Of a DNA stretch of 64,000 nucleotides, positions 62,199 to 64,000 are shown piece after piece (positions within the stretch are counted from its first letter, which is position 1; every line of letters starts with the position of its first letter). This DNA comes from an uncultured Roseburia sp. (GTDB lineage: Bacteria > Bacillota > Clostridia > Lachnospirales > Lachnospiraceae): positions 1 through 64,000 of the forward strand of contig CANOCV010000013.1 in NCBI GenBank assembly GCA_947564465.1, written 5' to 3'. Below the pieces are notes generated by a model. It was given only the letters and a program-made list of their open reading frames with translations. It made no database searches and was not told the origin of the DNA. The position numbers were made by a program, and so were the translations under genes.

Positions 62199-63869
62199 AT
62201 GAAAAAAGGGATAACGGCGGTCGTCTTATGTTTTTTGCTTATTGGAAGCGGGTGCAGAGGAAACAGTCCTTCGGGGTCAGGCGCCGACGGCGTACAGGCG
62301 GACGCTCATGTCAGTACAACTTCGGGGCTTAATATTCCGCAGGCGGGGACATATTCTGATAAGGCGTTAGATCCGTCTTACGAAGAAGAGGGGGCGGTAA
62401 AAATTCTGCTAAAAGACACTGAAATCAAGGTGGACGGGGAGGGAGCAAAGGCCGAGGGAAGTACGGTTACGATTACGCAAAAGGGCACATATATTGTGTC
62501 GGGTAAGCTGGCAGACGGTCAGCTTGTGATTGATTTATCTGAGGATGAGAATGTACACGTTATTTTGCAAGGGGCAGACATTACATGCAAGTCGCATGCG
62601 CCGATTCTTGTGGAGAGTGTGAAGAACCTCTATCTGACGCTTGCAGAGGACAGTGAAAATGTAGTTAGTGATGGAGAGAAATACACATTAAGGGATGAAG
62701 CGGATGAGACTTGTGCCGCAATATATTCCAAGGATGACTTGATCATTAACGGAAGCGGGAGTCTTACTGTAAATGCGAATTATAAGGACGGTATCAACAG
62801 CAGAGACGATCTTTTTATTATTTCAGGGACAATTGAGGTCAACGCAGAGGACGACGCGCTTGTCGGAAAAGATTCTGTCGTGATAAGAGACGGCATGATG
62901 AATCTTACGGCGGGAGGAGACGCGGTAAAGTCCAGCAAGCAGGGAGATATGGAGAACGGATATGTGATCGTGGACGGGGGCAGCTTAAAGATTGCCGCCG
63001 GGGATGATGCAATTCACAGTGAGACGGCCTTAGTGGTCAATGACGGAAATATTGACATATCGCGCTGTTATGAAGGACTTGAGAGCTTAAATATTGTGAT
63101 AAACGCAGGGGAGATCAAGTTGAAGGCTTCCGACGACGGAATCAATATATCCGGCGGCGAGGGTATTGTGGCGGATACAGGGCAAGATAACGGAGGTGAC
63201 GGAGAAGTACCGCCTGAACCTCAGGGTGGCGAAATGAGGCGGACCCCTGAGGAGGACGCAGATATGTCGCAGCCTCGGGGAAATGGAAGAACGGGGGATA
63301 TGCGGCCTCAGTCAGGAAATGAAGAAGCCGGTATGGCAACGCAGCCTCCGGAAGATAATTTCAGAGGAGCGAATGGCGGAGGACGGTCATTCGGAACGGA
63401 TGAGGTACTTGACGGAGCGTTTGTGATAAACGGAGGTACTATTCATGTTATAGCGGAAGGTGATGCGATAGATTCGAATGGAAGTATTCTGATGACAGGA
63501 GGAAATGTGACGGCATGGGGACCGGAAAACGGTGGAAACGGTGTCCTTGATTACAACGGAAGTTTTGAAATTACAGGAGGCGTCCTTATTGCAGGTTGCG
63601 TTTCAGGGATGAATCAGGCTCCGTCAGGGGGTTCGGCACAGGAGAGCTTTGCAGTCGTGATGGACAGTCTGGCGGCGGCAGGGAGCGAGGTATCCATAAA
63701 GGATAAGACAGGAAATGTTTTGTACACGGTTACGGCAGGGACAGCGTATAATTATCTTGTGGTGTCGGCACCGGAAATTAAAACAGGTGAGGAATACACG
63801 ATAGAAGCAGACGGAGGGGAGACAAAGGTTACGGGTGGAGATCAAAGTGCGGCAGGAGGGAGGCGGTAA
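62199..63869 (+). CDS. Carbohydrate-binding beta-helix lipoprotein (Cthe_2159/DUF4353 family)
   Basis: The start at 62199 follows TTGAAGGAG. The 556-residue protein has a lipoprotein-like signal (LLIGSGC, lipid Cys near residue 18). It is a beta-helix rich in Asp/Gly with DUF4353 patterns: GTYIVSGKLADGQLVID, NVHVILQGADITC, SKDDLIINGSGSL, KDGINSRDDLFI, AGDDAIHSE, and ASDDGINISGGEG. A disordered Gly/Pro/Glu-rich insert (about residues 335-415) splits the helix. Cthe_2159 from Clostridium thermocellum binds cellulose and acidic sugars and calcium. The Asp-rich turns suggest calcium binding here. It is the third gene of the VTC-DUF4956 group, 28 nt after it. Confidence 0.82.
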   Translation: MKKGITAVVLCFLLIGSGCRGNSPSGSGADGVQADAHVSTTSGLNIPQAGTYSDKALDPSYEEEGAVKILLKDTEIKVDGEGAKAEGSTVTITQKGTYIVSGKLADGQLVIDLSEDENVHVILQGADITCKSHAPILVESVKNLYLTLAEDSENVVSDGEKYTLRDEADETCAAIYSKDDLIINGSGSLTVNANYKDGINSRDDLFIISGTIEVNAEDDALVGKDSVVIRDGMMNLTAGGDAVKSSKQGDMENGYVIVDGGSLKIAAGDDAIHSETALVVNDGNIDISRCYEGLESLNIVINAGEIKLKASDDGINISGGEGIVADTGQDNGGDGEVPPEPQGGEMRRTPEEDADMSQPRGNGRTGDMRPQSGNEEAGMATQPPEDNFRGANGGGRSFGTDEVLDGAFVINGGTIHVIAEGDAIDSNGSILMTGGNVTAWGPENGGNGVLDYNGSFEITGGVLIAGCVSGMNQAPSGGSAQESFAVVMDSLAAAGSEVSIKDKTGNVLYTVTAGTAYNYLVVSAPEIKTGEEYTIEADGGETKVTGGDQSAAGGRR

Positions 63870-63929
63870 GGCAGAGCGTATCCGATTTTTGGCTAAAATT
63901 GTGTACAGAAGATAAGGGGAGCGCGATAA

Positions 63930-64000
63930 GTGAGTATAGAACAAACAATAATTATTGGAGTTATAAGCAGCATAATTGCATCTATAGTTTTTTATCTGCT
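63930..64000 (+). CDS. Start of a membrane protein gene, truncated by the window end
   Basis: GTG 63930 follows AAGGGGAGC. The visible 23 codons read VSIEQTIIIGVISSIIASIV and continue hydrophobic, so an N-terminal membrane helix is expected. The family cannot be told. It probably belongs to the operon of the upstream carbohydrate-binding lipoprotein. Confidence 0.5.
   Translation, partial: MSIEQTIIIGVISSIIASIVFYL

Overview
The window looks like chromosomal DNA of an anaerobic Firmicute of class Clostridia, most likely family Lachnospiraceae. The evidence is the protein families (FtsEX with an EnvC-like hydrolase, Big_2 surface proteins rich in Lys/Thr/Ala, YesM/YesN two-component pair, DUF975, DUF4956/VTC), strong AGGAGG ribosome-binding sites, frequent GTG/TTG starts and an RF2 gene with a programmed frameshift. 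51 of 55 recognised genes lie on the + strand, so this is probably a leading-strand segment. No rRNA, tRNA or CRISPR array was seen.

Layout. 1-576: noncoding start with a long inverted repeat, a cluster of DnaA-box-like 9-mers and a promoter. 0.6-9.2 kb: a degenerate TagA/WecG-like protein, a YitT-type membrane protein, a CdaR-like regulator, then ftsE-ftsX-M23 hydrolase-S41 protease and a secreted transglutaminase-like protein, a cell-wall/division block. 9.3-25.5 kb: a large cell-surface glycan locus. It opens with four host-like genes that match, in order, a nucleotide-sugar 4,6-dehydratase, an aminotransferase, a phosphoglycosyl transferase and an N-acetyltransferase, a bacillosamine-type initiation module. 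An AT-richer cassette follows: glycosyltransferases, a sugar oxidoreductase, a TagF/GT4 fusion, a polymerase, a pyruvyltransferase, a flippase and a frameshifted Fe-S/F420-type protein. 25.6-29.7 kb: a small minus-strand gene, a LysM protein, a nitronate-monooxygenase-like flavoprotein, UDP-galactopyranose mutase and a VanZ protein. 29.9-33.0 kb: the CpsB/CpsC/CpsD tyrosine-phosphoregulation trio and a trigger-factor-like lipoprotein. 33.1-35.1 kb: a probably abundant Big_2 surface protein.

35.2-48.5 kb is mostly housekeeping: membrane proteins, AlkD-like repair protein, prfB, PheB-type ACT protein, homoserine dehydrogenase with a proposed alternative homoserine kinase, glycerol kinase, small membrane proteins, an HEQEH zinc-protease-like protein and Tex. 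48.5-58.5 kb is a glycan-response region: YesM/YesN-type sensor and regulator, an orphan sugar-binding lipoprotein, a large minus-strand LRR/repeat surface protein, and a secreted CBM56/CBM6/GH64 beta-1,3-glucanase. 58.6-64 kb: DUF2156 and GNAT proteins, then a VTC polyphosphate-polymerase-like protein, a DUF4956 membrane protein and a beta-helical carbohydrate-binding lipoprotein, with a truncated gene at the right edge.

The least explained material is noncoding. Two copies of a stem-loop share a conserved apical loop with compatible base-pair changes (about 55-175 and 53,260-53,357). Two copies of a 41-nt terminator-like module occur at 53,442 and 60,575, the second attached to a 105-nt nested palindrome whose only helix deviations are G-U compatible. 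Compound hairpins sit at 11,178 and 53,367. These look like a family of extragenic structured elements. All functional calls were made by reading the sequence without database searches.
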